A stretch of 64,000 nucleotides of DNA from Parvibaculum sp963696585 (GTDB lineage Bacteria; Pseudomonadota; Alphaproteobacteria; Parvibaculales; Parvibaculaceae). The position numbers and the translations under genes were made by a program. Shown in pieces: positions 25,383 to 33,910 of the stretch (the stretch's first letter is position 1; each line of letters opens with the position of its first letter). The notes below the pieces were generated by a model, which worked only from the letters and a program-made list of their open reading frames with translations, was not told where the DNA came from and ran no database searches. The stretch spans positions 38,962 to 102,961 of the forward strand of contig CAVOKW010000025.1 in the NCBI GenBank assembly GCA_963696585.1, in the 5' to 3' direction.

Positions 25383-26885
25383 TCATTTGTAAGTGGCTAG
25401 CAGATAGGCGGCAAGGTCACGCTTTTGATCATCCGTCAGCGGGAAGGCGGGCATGTTGGCAGGCGGCGTTGTCAGCAGCGCGGCGATGTCCTTGTCATTG
25501 TAACGGCTGGACAGATTGGCGAGCTTGACCATGGGCAGGCCGTTTGCCGAAAAATGGCAGGATTTGCAGCCTGTCCTTGTGTAAAGCGCTGCGCCGCGCG
25601 CCACGGCCCCGCTGTCGGCCGGGACCGCTTCTGGCGACGGCTCACCAACGGCAAGGGGGGCGGGCATGGCTGGCGCGACCTTTGCCACAGCCGGGGCGTT
25701 ATAGCTGATGCGGTAAATCGTCCCTGCATAATCATCCGACACATAGATGGCGCCATCGGGTCCGACGCTTGTGTCAACGGGGCGGCCTCTTGCCTCTTCA
25801 TTCACCACAAAACCCGTCAGGAACGGCGTCATGGTGATATCACCCTTGTCGTTCCAATGCAGCGCCATCACTTCATAGCCTTGCTTGCGGGTCCGATTCC
25901 AGGACCCATGAAAGGTGACGAGGGCTGTGTTTTCCAGGCCGGGCGGCGCCTCCGGCCCCATGAACTTCAGGGACAGGGGCGCCACATGGGCCGGGAAGCC
26001 GAAGGCGGGCGGGGTGGCCGAAGCGATGCGCGGATCGGGCGTATTGCCAAAATCAGGGTCAGGCACATTGCTGCCATTGAGGAAAGGCCAGCCATAAAAC
26101 CTGCCCTGTTCGATCTTGTTGAGTTCGCAGGGCGGGAAATTGTCGCCGAGCAGATCGCGGCCATTATCGACGCCCCACATGGCGCCGGTTTTGGGGTCCC
26201 AATCCCATCCGACCGTGTTGCGCAGGCCTTGCGCATAGGTTTCAAGGTTTGAGCCATCGGGCTTGAAGCGCATCATCACGGCGCGGCCCTGCTCGATGCA
26301 GGCATTGCAGCTTGAGCCGATCTGCATATAGATCCAGCCGTCGGGTCCGCGCCGCAGCGTGCGTGACCAGTGATTGCCGTCGCCGGGAATGCCCTTGATG
26401 ATGCGCTCAATGGGGCCTGTCGTTTCGCCCCTGGCTTCATCAAATGGTACACGGATCACGCTATCCGTCTCGCCGACGAGGAGATAGCCATCGACAATTT
26501 CAAGTCCGTGGGGTTTGTTCAATCCGCTCAGCAGCGTTTGGATGGCGCCCCCGCGACCGGACTTGTCCTTATCAGCCTCAATCAGGAGAACAGTGCCCTT
26601 GCGCGGCACTGAGACAAGAAGGTCTCCCGCGCTTGTCCAGCGCAGGATGCGCGCCTGACCCAGGCCGGTCGCATAGATGTTGAGGTCATAGCCGTCAGGG
26701 AGCTTGAGTGTCTGTCGCAGCCTGGCTTCGGGTGTTGCTTCAATGCCCCAGCCGAAAAGCGAGTTCATCATCGGTGCGTTGACAGTCCAGGTGCGTGGCC
26801 AGAAAAACCAGGTCGCCGCAATCGTGACAACGATCAGGCCCAGGAAGCCTGTCAAAATCTTGCGCAGCATGATGGCGCCCCCCAT
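25383..26885 (-). CDS. PQQ-dependent sugar/sorbosone dehydrogenase-type beta-propeller fused to cytochrome c
   Basis: A 500-residue membrane-anchored protein. Helix 1 (KILTGFLGLIVVTIAATWFFW) anchors it. Residues about 50-400 form a glucose/sorbosone-dehydrogenase-type propeller (LKLPDGYDLNIYATGLGQAR, GLNKPHGLEIVDGYL, SNLETYAQGLRNTVGWDWDP). The last 75 residues are a cytochrome c with CKSCH and a likely methionine ligand in NMPAFPLTD. It probably oxidises a sugar or aldose-like substrate in the periplasm and passes electrons to cytochrome c; the substrate is not known. AGGA precedes the ATG by 7 bases. Confidence 0.82.
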   Translation of the reverse strand: MGGAIMLRKILTGFLGLIVVTIAATWFFWPRTWTVNAPMMNSLFGWGIEATPEARLRQTLKLPDGYDLNIYATGLGQARILRWTSAGDLLVSVPRKGTVLLIEADKDKSGRGGAIQTLLSGLNKPHGLEIVDGYLLVGETDSVIRVPFDEARGETTGPIERIIKGIPGDGNHWSRTLRRGPDGWIYMQIGSSCNACIEQGRAVMMRFKPDGSNLETYAQGLRNTVGWDWDPKTGAMWGVDNGRDLLGDNFPPCELNKIEQGRFYGWPFLNGSNVPDPDFGNTPDPRIASATPPAFGFPAHVAPLSLKFMGPEAPPGLENTALVTFHGSWNRTRKQGYEVMALHWNDKGDITMTPFLTGFVVNEEARGRPVDTSVGPDGAIYVSDDYAGTIYRISYNAPAVAKVAPAMPAPLAVGEPSPEAVPADSGAVARGAALYTRTGCKSCHFSANGLPMVKLANLSSRYNDKDIAALLTTPPANMPAFPLTDDQKRDLAAYLLATYK

Positions 26886-26900
26886 TGATTGTTCCTGCTG

Positions 26901-28013
26901 TTATCTGGTGCGCGCGGCGCGCGGTGCAAGCGGCTCGTATGTTTTTGGGCTTGCACAACCTTCACATTCACGCGGTTCGAGGCGTGAAAGAGGTCCGCGC
27001 GGCTTGCCGCCGGGTCCCCCGGAGGTCAGGGGCCGTGATTGGGCCTCCAGAAAACTGACGATCAGGCCGCTTACCATGGGCGCATGCGAGAAGGCGATGT
27101 CGTGTCCGATGCCGGGATAGGAATGCAGTTTGGCGCGCGGCATCAGCTCGATCAGGCGGGCGGCGTTGATGTAGGGAACGATGGCATCATCTTCACCCCA
27201 GACCACGAGCACGGGGCGGGTTGAGCTTCCCGCCCGTTGAAAGGCGCTTTCGGCGGACGCCAACGGATAGTGGCGCATGGTGGAGAGCAGCGCATCGCCA
27301 TAGCCACGCCATTCGAGTTGCCGGTCAAAGTCGCTCAGGAATTGCGAGGGGTCGGGCGCAAGGCGTGCTTCGCTGGCGGCGGCATCGTGGAAGATGCGCA
27401 AGCCAAAAAGCCGGATGATCCAGTCGCCAATCACGGGACGCTTGATGAGATTGCTGCCCTTTACTTCGGCAATGCCCAGTCCGGCGGGGGCAATCAGGCT
27501 GAGGGAGCGGACAAGTTCCGGATGGCGGGCGGCAAAGATGGTCGCGATGGCCCCGCCCATGGAATAGCCCACCAGATCAACACGGCGGTCGATCCCGAGC
27601 GCGCTCAGGAGGTCCGCCAACTGGCGATCCATCAGGGCGGCATCGTACCGCGTCTCCGGACGGTCGGAAAAACCCCGGCCAAAATTGTCATAGGCAAGCA
27701 CGCGATAACCGGCTTCGTTCAGCGGTTTCACATAGTCGTTCCAGACAAAGGATGGCACGGAGAAACCGTGAATCAGCACGATGACCGGCCCGCTCTCAGG
27801 GCCTGTCATCTGGTAATGAACGGTGCCATCGGGAAGGTCGATAAAGGCATGGGCGATATCATCCCGGATCAGCTTCTCGCGTGCCGCAGCGTCAAGCATG
27901 GGCTTGGCCCGACCGGCAGCCCAATAGCTCATGAACATGATCAGGCCCGCCGCGACGGCAATAACCGCAACGCCCTTCGTTAGTCCCGTCAAGAAGCGCC
28001 AGGCTGAAAACAT
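26901..28013 (-). CDS. Membrane-anchored alpha/beta hydrolase
   Basis: A 370-residue hydrolase. An N-terminal helix (GVAVIAVAAGLIMFMSYWAA) precedes the fold. HGFSVPSFVW is the oxyanion loop, the nucleophile serine sits in DLVGYSMGGAIATIFAARHP, the acid in VVWGEDDAIVPY, and the histidine in YPGIGHDIAFSHAP. Esterase, lipase or haloperoxidase-like activity cannot be told apart. A Pro/Gly/Arg-rich tail ending ECEGCASPKTYEP is odd and may be disordered. ATG at 28013 or GTG at 28019 could start it; neither has a strong ribosome site. Confidence 0.82.
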   Translation of the reverse strand: MFSAWRFLTGLTKGVAVIAVAAGLIMFMSYWAAGRAKPMLDAAAREKLIRDDIAHAFIDLPDGTVHYQMTGPESGPVIVLIHGFSVPSFVWNDYVKPLNEAGYRVLAYDNFGRGFSDRPETRYDAALMDRQLADLLSALGIDRRVDLVGYSMGGAIATIFAARHPELVRSLSLIAPAGLGIAEVKGSNLIKRPVIGDWIIRLFGLRIFHDAAASEARLAPDPSQFLSDFDRQLEWRGYGDALLSTMRHYPLASAESAFQRAGSSTRPVLVVWGEDDAIVPYINAARLIELMPRAKLHSYPGIGHDIAFSHAPMVSGLIVSFLEAQSRPLTSGGPGGKPRGPLSRLEPRECEGCASPKTYEPLAPRAARTR

Positions 28014-28194
28014 GATCACGCGATATACGCCCGAAGCGATGATTGCTCCAGAATGGTGCGAGCCTAGAGCTTTGTTCTGTCAGCCACAATTGGGGATCAT
28101 CGTCAGTCTTGCGGCCTGAGCCAAATATGGGCTTTATGGCTTGTGAAAAGGACAGGCTGCCACACAGAAGGGCGGTGCCGAGTGGGAGAAGAAC

Positions 28195-28998
28195 ATGCAG
28201 AACGCCTTTAAAGATCAGGTCCTGGCTGGCAAGGTCGCCTTTGTGGCGGGGGCGTCCAGTGGCATCAATCTGGGCATTGCCCAGCATTTTGCGCGTCAGG
28301 GGGCCAAGGTCGTCATCATCAGCCGCAGCTATGAAAAGATCATCGCCGCTGCCCAAACCATCACGGATGAGGGGTTTCCGGCCATGGGCATTGCGGCTGA
28401 TGTGCGTGACTTTGCCTCGGTCGAAAATGCCCTGCGTCAGACACATGATACTTTTGGCAAGATCGACATCGTGATTTCGGGTGCGGCAGGCAATTTCGTC
28501 GCGCCAGCGCTCGGCATGTCGTCGAACGGGTTCAAGACGGTTGTGGATATTGATCTCATCGGCACGTTCAATGTGCTGCGCGCCTCGTTCCCGTTTCTCA
28601 ATCGACCGGGCGCCTCGCTGATCTCGATCACCGCGCCACAGGCTGTCAATCCGATGATGTTTCAGGCTCATGTCTGCGCGGCCAAGGCGGGCATCAACAT
28701 GCTGACCAAATGTCTGGCCATGGAGTGGGGCCCGGCAGGTGTGCGCGTCAACGCGATTTCGCCCGGTCCCATCAATGACACGGAAGGCATGGCGCGTCTG
28801 GCGCCGACGGCCGAGATGGAAGCGGCCACCAAGGCACGCATCGCGCTGCGTGACTATGGCGACAAGCGCGATATTGCCGATACGGCAATGTTCCTGGCCA
28901 CGGACAATGCCCGTTACATCACGGGCAGCATCATTGATTGCGATGGCGGCTCCAAACTTGGCGATGCAGGCGCCAATGCGCTTGCCGATTTCAAGTGA
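28195..28998 (+). CDS. SDR oxidoreductase resembling 2,4-dienoyl-CoA reductase, without the usual catalytic Tyr
   Basis: A 267-residue short-chain dehydrogenase. The dinucleotide motif reads GASSGINLG, with Asn where the third glycine is expected. The segments SGAAGNFVAPALGMSSNGFK and MEWGPAGVRVNAISPGPIND, followed by TEGMARL, resemble peroxisomal-type 2,4-dienoyl-CoA reductases, which also lack the YxxxK tyrosine; here the motif is HVCAAKAG, keeping the lysine. It would fit degradation of unsaturated acyl-CoAs. GGGAGAAG precedes the ATG. A small HTH gene follows 8 bases later. Confidence 0.82.
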   Translation: MQNAFKDQVLAGKVAFVAGASSGINLGIAQHFARQGAKVVIISRSYEKIIAAAQTITDEGFPAMGIAADVRDFASVENALRQTHDTFGKIDIVISGAAGNFVAPALGMSSNGFKTVVDIDLIGTFNVLRASFPFLNRPGASLISITAPQAVNPMMFQAHVCAAKAGINMLTKCLAMEWGPAGVRVNAISPGPINDTEGMARLAPTAEMEAATKARIALRDYGDKRDIADTAMFLATDNARYITGSIIDCDGGSKLGDAGANALADFK

Positions 28999-29006
28999 AT
29001 TGAGCG

Positions 29007-29372
29007 ATGGCGCTGTTTTTTGATCAAAGCTGGTTTGATGGCAAGCTCGCCGAAAAGCATCTCGCGCGTGACGATGTTGCCTCTGTGTTGCGCGTCACGC
29101 GCGAGGCGGTTGATGAGATCTTCAAGGACCAGCGCGAACTCTCCACCAATCAGGTGACGATGCTGGCGCGCCTTCTGGGGGAACCGCTCACTGAGGTCGT
29201 GTCGCGGGCGGGCATCGCCACGCCCATGCCCTCAATGGCTGTCGGCCCCGCGCCTGCGGCGGGCGACCCGGCCCTGATGGCCAAACTTGAAGAACTCGAA
29301 CAGCGCTTGATGCGCATTGAGCATGCGATTGCCGGTTTGCAATCGCTCATTCTGGCGACGCGGACAGAGTGA
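29007..29372 (+). CDS. Small helix-turn-helix protein with C-terminal coiled coil
   Basis: A 121-residue protein. Residues about 15-65 (LAEKHLARDDVASVLRVTRE, then LSTNQVTMLARLLGEPLTEV) look like a Cro/C1-type helix-turn-helix in which an enzyme-like start is absent. A flexible PAPAAGDPA linker leads to a coiled coil (LEELEQRLMRIEHAIAGLQS). It lies 8 bases after the SDR gene and probably shares its transcript. It could be a local regulator. The family is not recognised with confidence. Confidence 0.6.
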   Translation: MALFFDQSWFDGKLAEKHLARDDVASVLRVTREAVDEIFKDQRELSTNQVTMLARLLGEPLTEVVSRAGIATPMPSMAVGPAPAAGDPALMAKLEELEQRLMRIEHAIAGLQSLILATRTE

Positions 29373-29376
29373 TTTT

Positions 29377-29715
29377 TCAGAGTTCGATATCGCCCTGCCG
29401 TGGCGCGCGCGCATAGCGCTGGCGCTCGGCGAGATTATCCGCCTGATGATAGGCGCTGGTCGCCTTGTCCAGCCGACCTATGCGGCGCATGGTGTCGCGG
29501 GGAAAATTGCCATGCTGGTCGATGAACTGGGTCAGGAAGGCGGCAACGGGTCTTGCATGCGTATGGGCCGCCTCATTCGTGGCGGCCTTTGCCTGTGATG
29601 TCTGTGCCTGCGAGGACACCAAGGCTCGCGAAGCGGGTGCCTCAGCTTGTGGCGCATTTTCCTCCCTTGCGGATGGCTTTCCGGACATGCGCGCTATCGG
29701 CTCGATTTCGATCAT
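29377..29715 (-). CDS. Hypothetical protein, polar, unknown function
   Basis: A 112-residue protein without membrane helix or signal peptide. The first half is low complexity (Ala, Glu, Ser, Gln). The second half, ARPVAAFLTQFIDQHGNFPR and IGRLDKATSAYHQADNLAER, looks like a short conserved domain seen in alphaproteobacterial hypothetical proteins. It converges with the HTH gene, leaving 4 bases. No function can be stated. Confidence 0.55.
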   Translation of the reverse strand: MIEIEPIARMSGKPSAREENAPQAEAPASRALVSSQAQTSQAKAATNEAAHTHARPVAAFLTQFIDQHGNFPRDTMRRIGRLDKATSAYHQADNLAERQRYARAPRQGDIEL

Positions 29716-29823
29716 GACGACACGATTTCCCCTCTTGGTGGGAGGATCGTAGCAAGAAGAGCGCCAGATTTTTACCCTTCCTTAACCGCAACTTGTCTCA
29801 CAACGGGACGAGAGCAATTTACC

Positions 29824-29956
29824 TTATACAATATGGGGTTAGTTGTTCAAATGCTTTCGGATTTTTTAAGACCTTACGCAGCAAGATGGCACCTGGTTCA
29901 CGAAACGGAACCAGACTCTGTGCGTAAGGGAACCGGACTCAGAAGAGACCGGACTA
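29824..29956 (+). promoter_or_regulatory. Structured upstream/leader region of the GGDEF-EAL gene with three direct repeats
   Basis: TTATACAAT at 29824-29832 could be a -10 element. Downstream, CCTTACGCA (29872-29880) pairs with TGCGTAAGG (29921-29929), and inside it CTGGTTC (29893-29899) pairs with GAACCAG (29908-29914). Three direct repeats overlap the right side: GGAACCAGACTC (29907), GGAACCGGACTC (29929) and GAGACCGGACTA (29945). The whole region lies within 150 bases of the start codon. It does not match the known c-di-GMP riboswitch cores. Confidence 0.5.
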
Positions 29957-29972
29957 GCAAGTGGTGACGGGG

Positions 29973-31718
29973 ATGACGCAGGACGCGGCACATACGGATC
30001 GATCCGAAGAACCGCTGATGACAGTCGGCTTTCATGACCTGACACGTCATGTCATCGGTGCGGTTGGCGACGTTGCCTATCACTGGAATATCAAGACCGA
30101 TCAGATGAGCTGGGGGCAGGGAGCGGCGTCCCTGCTTGGCGTCTCTGATGAAACCAAACTCCCGACCCAACATGCATTGATGTCTCGCATTGCTGCCTTT
30201 CACGGCATGACGCATCAGGAAGCCTTTTTTTCGACAGCCAATTCAGACAAGACCGGTGTTGCCTATCAGCTTGAATATCAGGTCAAGGATGATTTTGGCG
30301 GTATGCGCTGGGTGGAAGATCGCGGCCGCTGGTATGGCGATGCCGAAGGCCGCCCGGCCTTTGCCATTGGCGTGTTGCGCTCCATTGATGCGCGGTTTCA
30401 TCGCGAGCAACAGCTTGTCCGCCTTTCAACCTATGATGAGTTGACGGGTCTGCTCAATCGCATTCGCCTGAAGGAATCGCTTGGTGAAATACTGGTGAGC
30501 GCCACGCTCAACAAGATGCAGTCGGCGTTTCTGTTGCTGGCAATAGACAATCTTGCTCATATCAATGATGCCTTTGGCTTTGATGTGGCTGATGAGGTCA
30601 TCATCGGTGTGGGCAATCGCCTGCGCGAAGTGGCGCGCCGTGGCGATGGATTGGGCCGCTATGCCGGCAACAAGTTCGGTCTGGTGCTGCGCAATTGCAG
30701 CGAGGAGCAATTGCCTGCGGTCAGCCGCCGGTTGCTCGATTTCATTCGCGGCGAAGTCATCACGACAACGCGCGGTCCGGTTGCCGCCACCATATCGGCT
30801 GGCGCCATTGCCTTGCCACAGCACGCCGTAACGGTTGAGCAGGCCTTGTCGCGCGCGGAAGAATCACTGCTGCATGCCAAGGCGATGCGCCGCGACAGTT
30901 TCGTCATTTATGCCCCTTGCCGGGAACGCGAAAAGACCCGGGTTCGTAATATCAATGTGGCTGATGAGTTGATCGCCGCATTGAATGAGCGACGCATACG
31001 TCTTGCCTATCAGCCGGTCGTGAGCGCGGTGAATGGCGAAACATCCATGTATGAATGCCTGATCCGTATGGAGCAGCCCGACGGCACGATATTGCCGGCA
31101 TTCAGCTTTGTGCCACTGGCCGAAAAGCTCGGTCTTATCAGTCTGCTTGATTATCGCGCGATGGAGCTCGCGGTTGAGACGCTCAAGGCCTATCCGGGTG
31201 TCCATCTCTCACTCAATGTGTCTGGTCGTACGACAAGCGATCGCATGTGGCGGGATGCGCTGATGGCTTATCTGCAGACAGATCGAGATCTGGCCGAGCG
31301 GCTTGTCATCGAAATCACCGAGACGGTGGCGATGGAGGAAATTGCGGAACTGGCAGAGTTCTTTGCCAGCTTCCGGGCCATGGGCTGCAAGATTGCGATT
31401 GATGATTTTGGGGCAGGTTATACCTCGTTCCGCAATCTCAAGACCATGGATGTTGATCTCGTGAAAATCGACGGGTCATATGTCGAGGGTCTCGTGACAA
31501 ATCCCGACAATCAGCTTTTTGTGCGCACGTTTGTGGAGTTGGCGCGTAACTTCAATTTGCCGACGATTGCCGAATGGGTCGATAGCCCGGAAGAGGTCGC
31601 CATGCTGCGTGAGCTTGGCGTGGACTATTTCCAGGGGTTTTATCTCGGCAAGCCTGAATTGTCCCTGCCGCTCAATGCAGGACAGGGACAGAACCGGAGC
31701 CTCTCAATCAGGGCTTGA
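29973..31718 (+). CDS. PAS-GGDEF-EAL protein, probable c-di-GMP phosphodiesterase with degenerate GGDEF
   Basis: A roughly 580-residue cytoplasmic signalling protein. A PAS-like sensor (about 40-150: DVAYHWNIKTDQMSWGQGAA) leads to a GGDEF domain whose active site reads AGNKF, so cyclase activity is unlikely. The EAL domain keeps its catalytic residues: YECLIRM, LSLNVSG, LVIEITET, IDDFGAGYTSF, VKIDGSYV, IAEWVD and YFQGFYLGKP. It should hydrolyse c-di-GMP, with the GGDEF part possibly acting as a GTP sensor. The ATG at 29973 or the GTG at 29961 may be the start. It converges with phaR, leaving 4 bases. Confidence 0.9.
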   Translation: MTQDAAHTDRSEEPLMTVGFHDLTRHVIGAVGDVAYHWNIKTDQMSWGQGAASLLGVSDETKLPTQHALMSRIAAFHGMTHQEAFFSTANSDKTGVAYQLEYQVKDDFGGMRWVEDRGRWYGDAEGRPAFAIGVLRSIDARFHREQQLVRLSTYDELTGLLNRIRLKESLGEILVSATLNKMQSAFLLLAIDNLAHINDAFGFDVADEVIIGVGNRLREVARRGDGLGRYAGNKFGLVLRNCSEEQLPAVSRRLLDFIRGEVITTTRGPVAATISAGAIALPQHAVTVEQALSRAEESLLHAKAMRRDSFVIYAPCREREKTRVRNINVADELIAALNERRIRLAYQPVVSAVNGETSMYECLIRMEQPDGTILPAFSFVPLAEKLGLISLLDYRAMELAVETLKAYPGVHLSLNVSGRTTSDRMWRDALMAYLQTDRDLAERLVIEITETVAMEEIAELAEFFASFRAMGCKIAIDDFGAGYTSFRNLKTMDVDLVKIDGSYVEGLVTNPDNQLFVRTFVELARNFNLPTIAEWVDSPEEVAMLRELGVDYFQGFYLGKPELSLPLNAGQGQNRSLSIRA

Positions 31719-31722
31719 CGTC

Positions 31723-32331
31723 TTATTTCCTGGTGAGCGTTTCGATCTGCGATTGCATCATGGCGATCTGGCGCTTGAGTTCGTCGAGTTCCTTGTCGTT
31801 TGACTCACGCGAGGCCGGTTCGTTGGCCTTGTCGCCGGCAGACGCGGCGGTGCCGGCGCGCGGCACGAAGGGCGCAAACATGCGCATGGCGCTGTCAAAG
31901 ACCGAGAGATTACGCTTGATCTGATCTTCAAGGAGGGCAAGGCGTTCTGTGCCGCCAAAAGCGGAACTCATGCGCTGGCGCATCTTTTCCTGTTCCTGCG
32001 CAAAAGTATCCATGCTCAGTTCCAGATAGGACGGCACGAAGCCTTGCAGGCTGTTGCCATAAAAACCGATGAGCTGTCGCAAAAACTTGATGGGCATGAG
32101 GCTCTGGCCCTTCTTGTTTTCCTCTTCGAATATGATCTGCGCCAGCACCGAACGGGTGATGTCTTCTCCCGTCTTGGCATCATGGACCGTGAATTCCTTG
32201 CCGTCTTTCACCATGTCACAGAGGTGATCGAGGGTCACGTAACTGGATGTTGCGGTGTTGTAGAGGCGCCGGTTGGCGTATTTTTTGATTACAATCACAT
32301 CATCGTCACTGGAAGCGGTCTTTTTGGCCAC
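31723..32331 (-). CDS. phaR: PhaR, polyhydroxyalkanoate synthesis repressor
   Basis: A 202-residue regulator of PHA storage. The conserved N-terminal DNA-binding block is IVIKKYANRRLYNTATSSYV; next comes the PHB-binding part (ITRSVLAQIIFEEENKKGQS) and a C-terminal coiled coil (ELDELKRQIAMMQSQIETL). The GTG at 32331 gives the family-typical start VAKKTASSDDD; the frame is open for 66 more codons but that stretch lacks similarity. It is divergent from phaAB across about 300 bases and senses PHA to control phasin and synthesis genes. Confidence 0.92.
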   Translation of the reverse strand: MAKKTASSDDDVIVIKKYANRRLYNTATSSYVTLDHLCDMVKDGKEFTVHDAKTGEDITRSVLAQIIFEEENKKGQSLMPIKFLRQLIGFYGNSLQGFVPSYLELSMDTFAQEQEKMRQRMSSAFGGTERLALLEDQIKRNLSVFDSAMRMFAPFVPRAGTAASAGDKANEPASRESNDKELDELKRQIAMMQSQIETLTRK

Positions 32332-32629
32332 GCCTATTCTCACTTGTTTCTGATGGCCGTGGCGCTCGCGCTCCAGGCCGTGCGATAAAATGGTCATGGA
32401 CACGACTGCTGCCCGGGAGGGGGCCTCGTCGCATAGCGACGCTTGGCCGCGACCCTTTGCAGTAGCCGTGCAATATCCAAGCTGTATTCTGTGTCCGATC
32501 TGCTGCATCGTGCAAGCCCCGGTTTGCACTGCACAGAAAGACGTTTACCAATTCGCTACCCTCAGGCAAGGTTCTGTCAGCCCAGAACGACGGCCTGATC
32601 CAACGCGCCCCCAGTGAGGATTTATCAAC

Positions 32630-33820
32630 ATGAGCAAGTCAGCTAGTGAAGTCGTGATTGTCGGCGCCGCCCGGACGCCGGTCGGCTCTTTTAATGGCGC
32701 ATTTGCTTCGCTTCCCGCCCATGAGCTGGGGCGCGCGGCGATCACGGCAGCGCTGGAACGCGCGGGCATTGACAAGGCGGATGTCACCGAGGTGATCCTC
32801 GGACAGGTCTTGCAGGCGGCTCAGGGTCAAAATCCGGCCCGTCAGGCGTCCATCAATGCCGGCTTGCCCAGTGAGGTGCCTGCCTGGGGCGTCAATCAGC
32901 TCTGCGGCTCCGGCCTGCGCACGGTGGCGCTTGGCGCTCAGGCCATTCTGAATGGCGATAGCGACATTGTGGTTGCCGGTGGTCAGGAAAGCATGAGCAT
33001 GGCGCCGCATGCGGCCTATCTGCGGGCTGGCCAGAAAATGGGCGACATGCAATTCATTGATACGATGATCCGCGATGGGCTGTGGGACGCTTTCCATGGC
33101 TATCACATGGGTCAGACGGCTGAAAATGTGGCGGCGCGCTGGCAGATCACGCGTGCCGAGCAGGACACATTCGCTGTCGCCTCGCAGAACAAGGCGGAAG
33201 CTGCCCAGAAATCAGGGCGTTTCAAGGATGAGATTGTTCCGGTCACGATCAAGGGCCGCAAGGGCGATACGGTTATTTCCGAAGACGAGTTCATCAAGCA
33301 TGGCGTCACGCTTGAGGGCATCAGCGGGCTGAAGCCTGCCTTCCAGCGCGACGGCGGCACGGTGACGGCGGCCAATGCCAGTGGCATCAATGATGGCGCG
33401 GCGGCTGTCGTGCTGATGAGCGCCGAGCGTGCGGCCAAGGAAGGCAAGAAGGTGCTGGCGCGCATCGTTTCATGGGCGCAGGCCGGTGTTGATCCAGCCA
33501 TCATGGGTACCGGTCCCATTCCCGCTTCGCGCGCGGCGCTCGCCAAGGCGGGCTGGACCGTTGATGATCTGGACCTGGTGGAAGCCAATGAGGCCTTTGC
33601 CGCGCAGGCGCTCGCCGTCAACAAGGATCTCGGCTGGGATGTCAGCCGGGTCAATGTCAATGGCGGGGCCATTGCGATCGGTCATCCGATCGGCGCCTCG
33701 GGCGCGCGTGTTCTGGTGACGCTGCTGCATGAGATGGAAAAGCGCGACGCCAAGAAGGGGCTTGCGACACTTTGCATTGGCGGCGGCATGGGTATTGCCA
33801 TGTGCATCCAGCGGGATTGA
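32630..33820 (+). CDS. phaA: Acetyl-CoA acetyltransferase PhaA
   Basis: A 396-residue biosynthetic thiolase that condenses two acetyl-CoA to acetoacetyl-CoA. The nucleophile is Cys 92 in WGVNQLCGSGLRTVALGAQ, and the second set is NEAFAAQALAV, GGAIAIGHPIGASGARVLV and LATLCIGGGMGIAMC. AGGAT lies just before the ATG. phaB follows 90 bases later in the same direction and phaR is divergent, so this is a PHA precursor operon. The synthase phaC is not in the window. Confidence 0.95.
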   Translation: MSKSASEVVIVGAARTPVGSFNGAFASLPAHELGRAAITAALERAGIDKADVTEVILGQVLQAAQGQNPARQASINAGLPSEVPAWGVNQLCGSGLRTVALGAQAILNGDSDIVVAGGQESMSMAPHAAYLRAGQKMGDMQFIDTMIRDGLWDAFHGYHMGQTAENVAARWQITRAEQDTFAVASQNKAEAAQKSGRFKDEIVPVTIKGRKGDTVISEDEFIKHGVTLEGISGLKPAFQRDGGTVTAANASGINDGAAAVVLMSAERAAKEGKKVLARIVSWAQAGVDPAIMGTGPIPASRAALAKAGWTVDDLDLVEANEAFAAQALAVNKDLGWDVSRVNVNGGAIAIGHPIGASGARVLVTLLHEMEKRDAKKGLATLCIGGGMGIAMCIQRD

Positions 33821-33910
33821 AGTAGACTGGCTGCATTGCGATGTGATGGGCCAAACTAATCAGGCGGATAAACGTCTGAATTCGGCGGGAACGAGAACAG
33901 GGATTTTTTG

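Noticed and set aside
29777..29791. CtrA site before the GGDEF/EAL gene
   Set aside because: TTAA-CCGCAAC-TTGT matches only one half of the consensus.
29872..29956. c-di-GMP (GEMM) riboswitch
   Set aside because: The stems are present but not the conserved GEMM core sequences, so only an unnamed structure is claimed.
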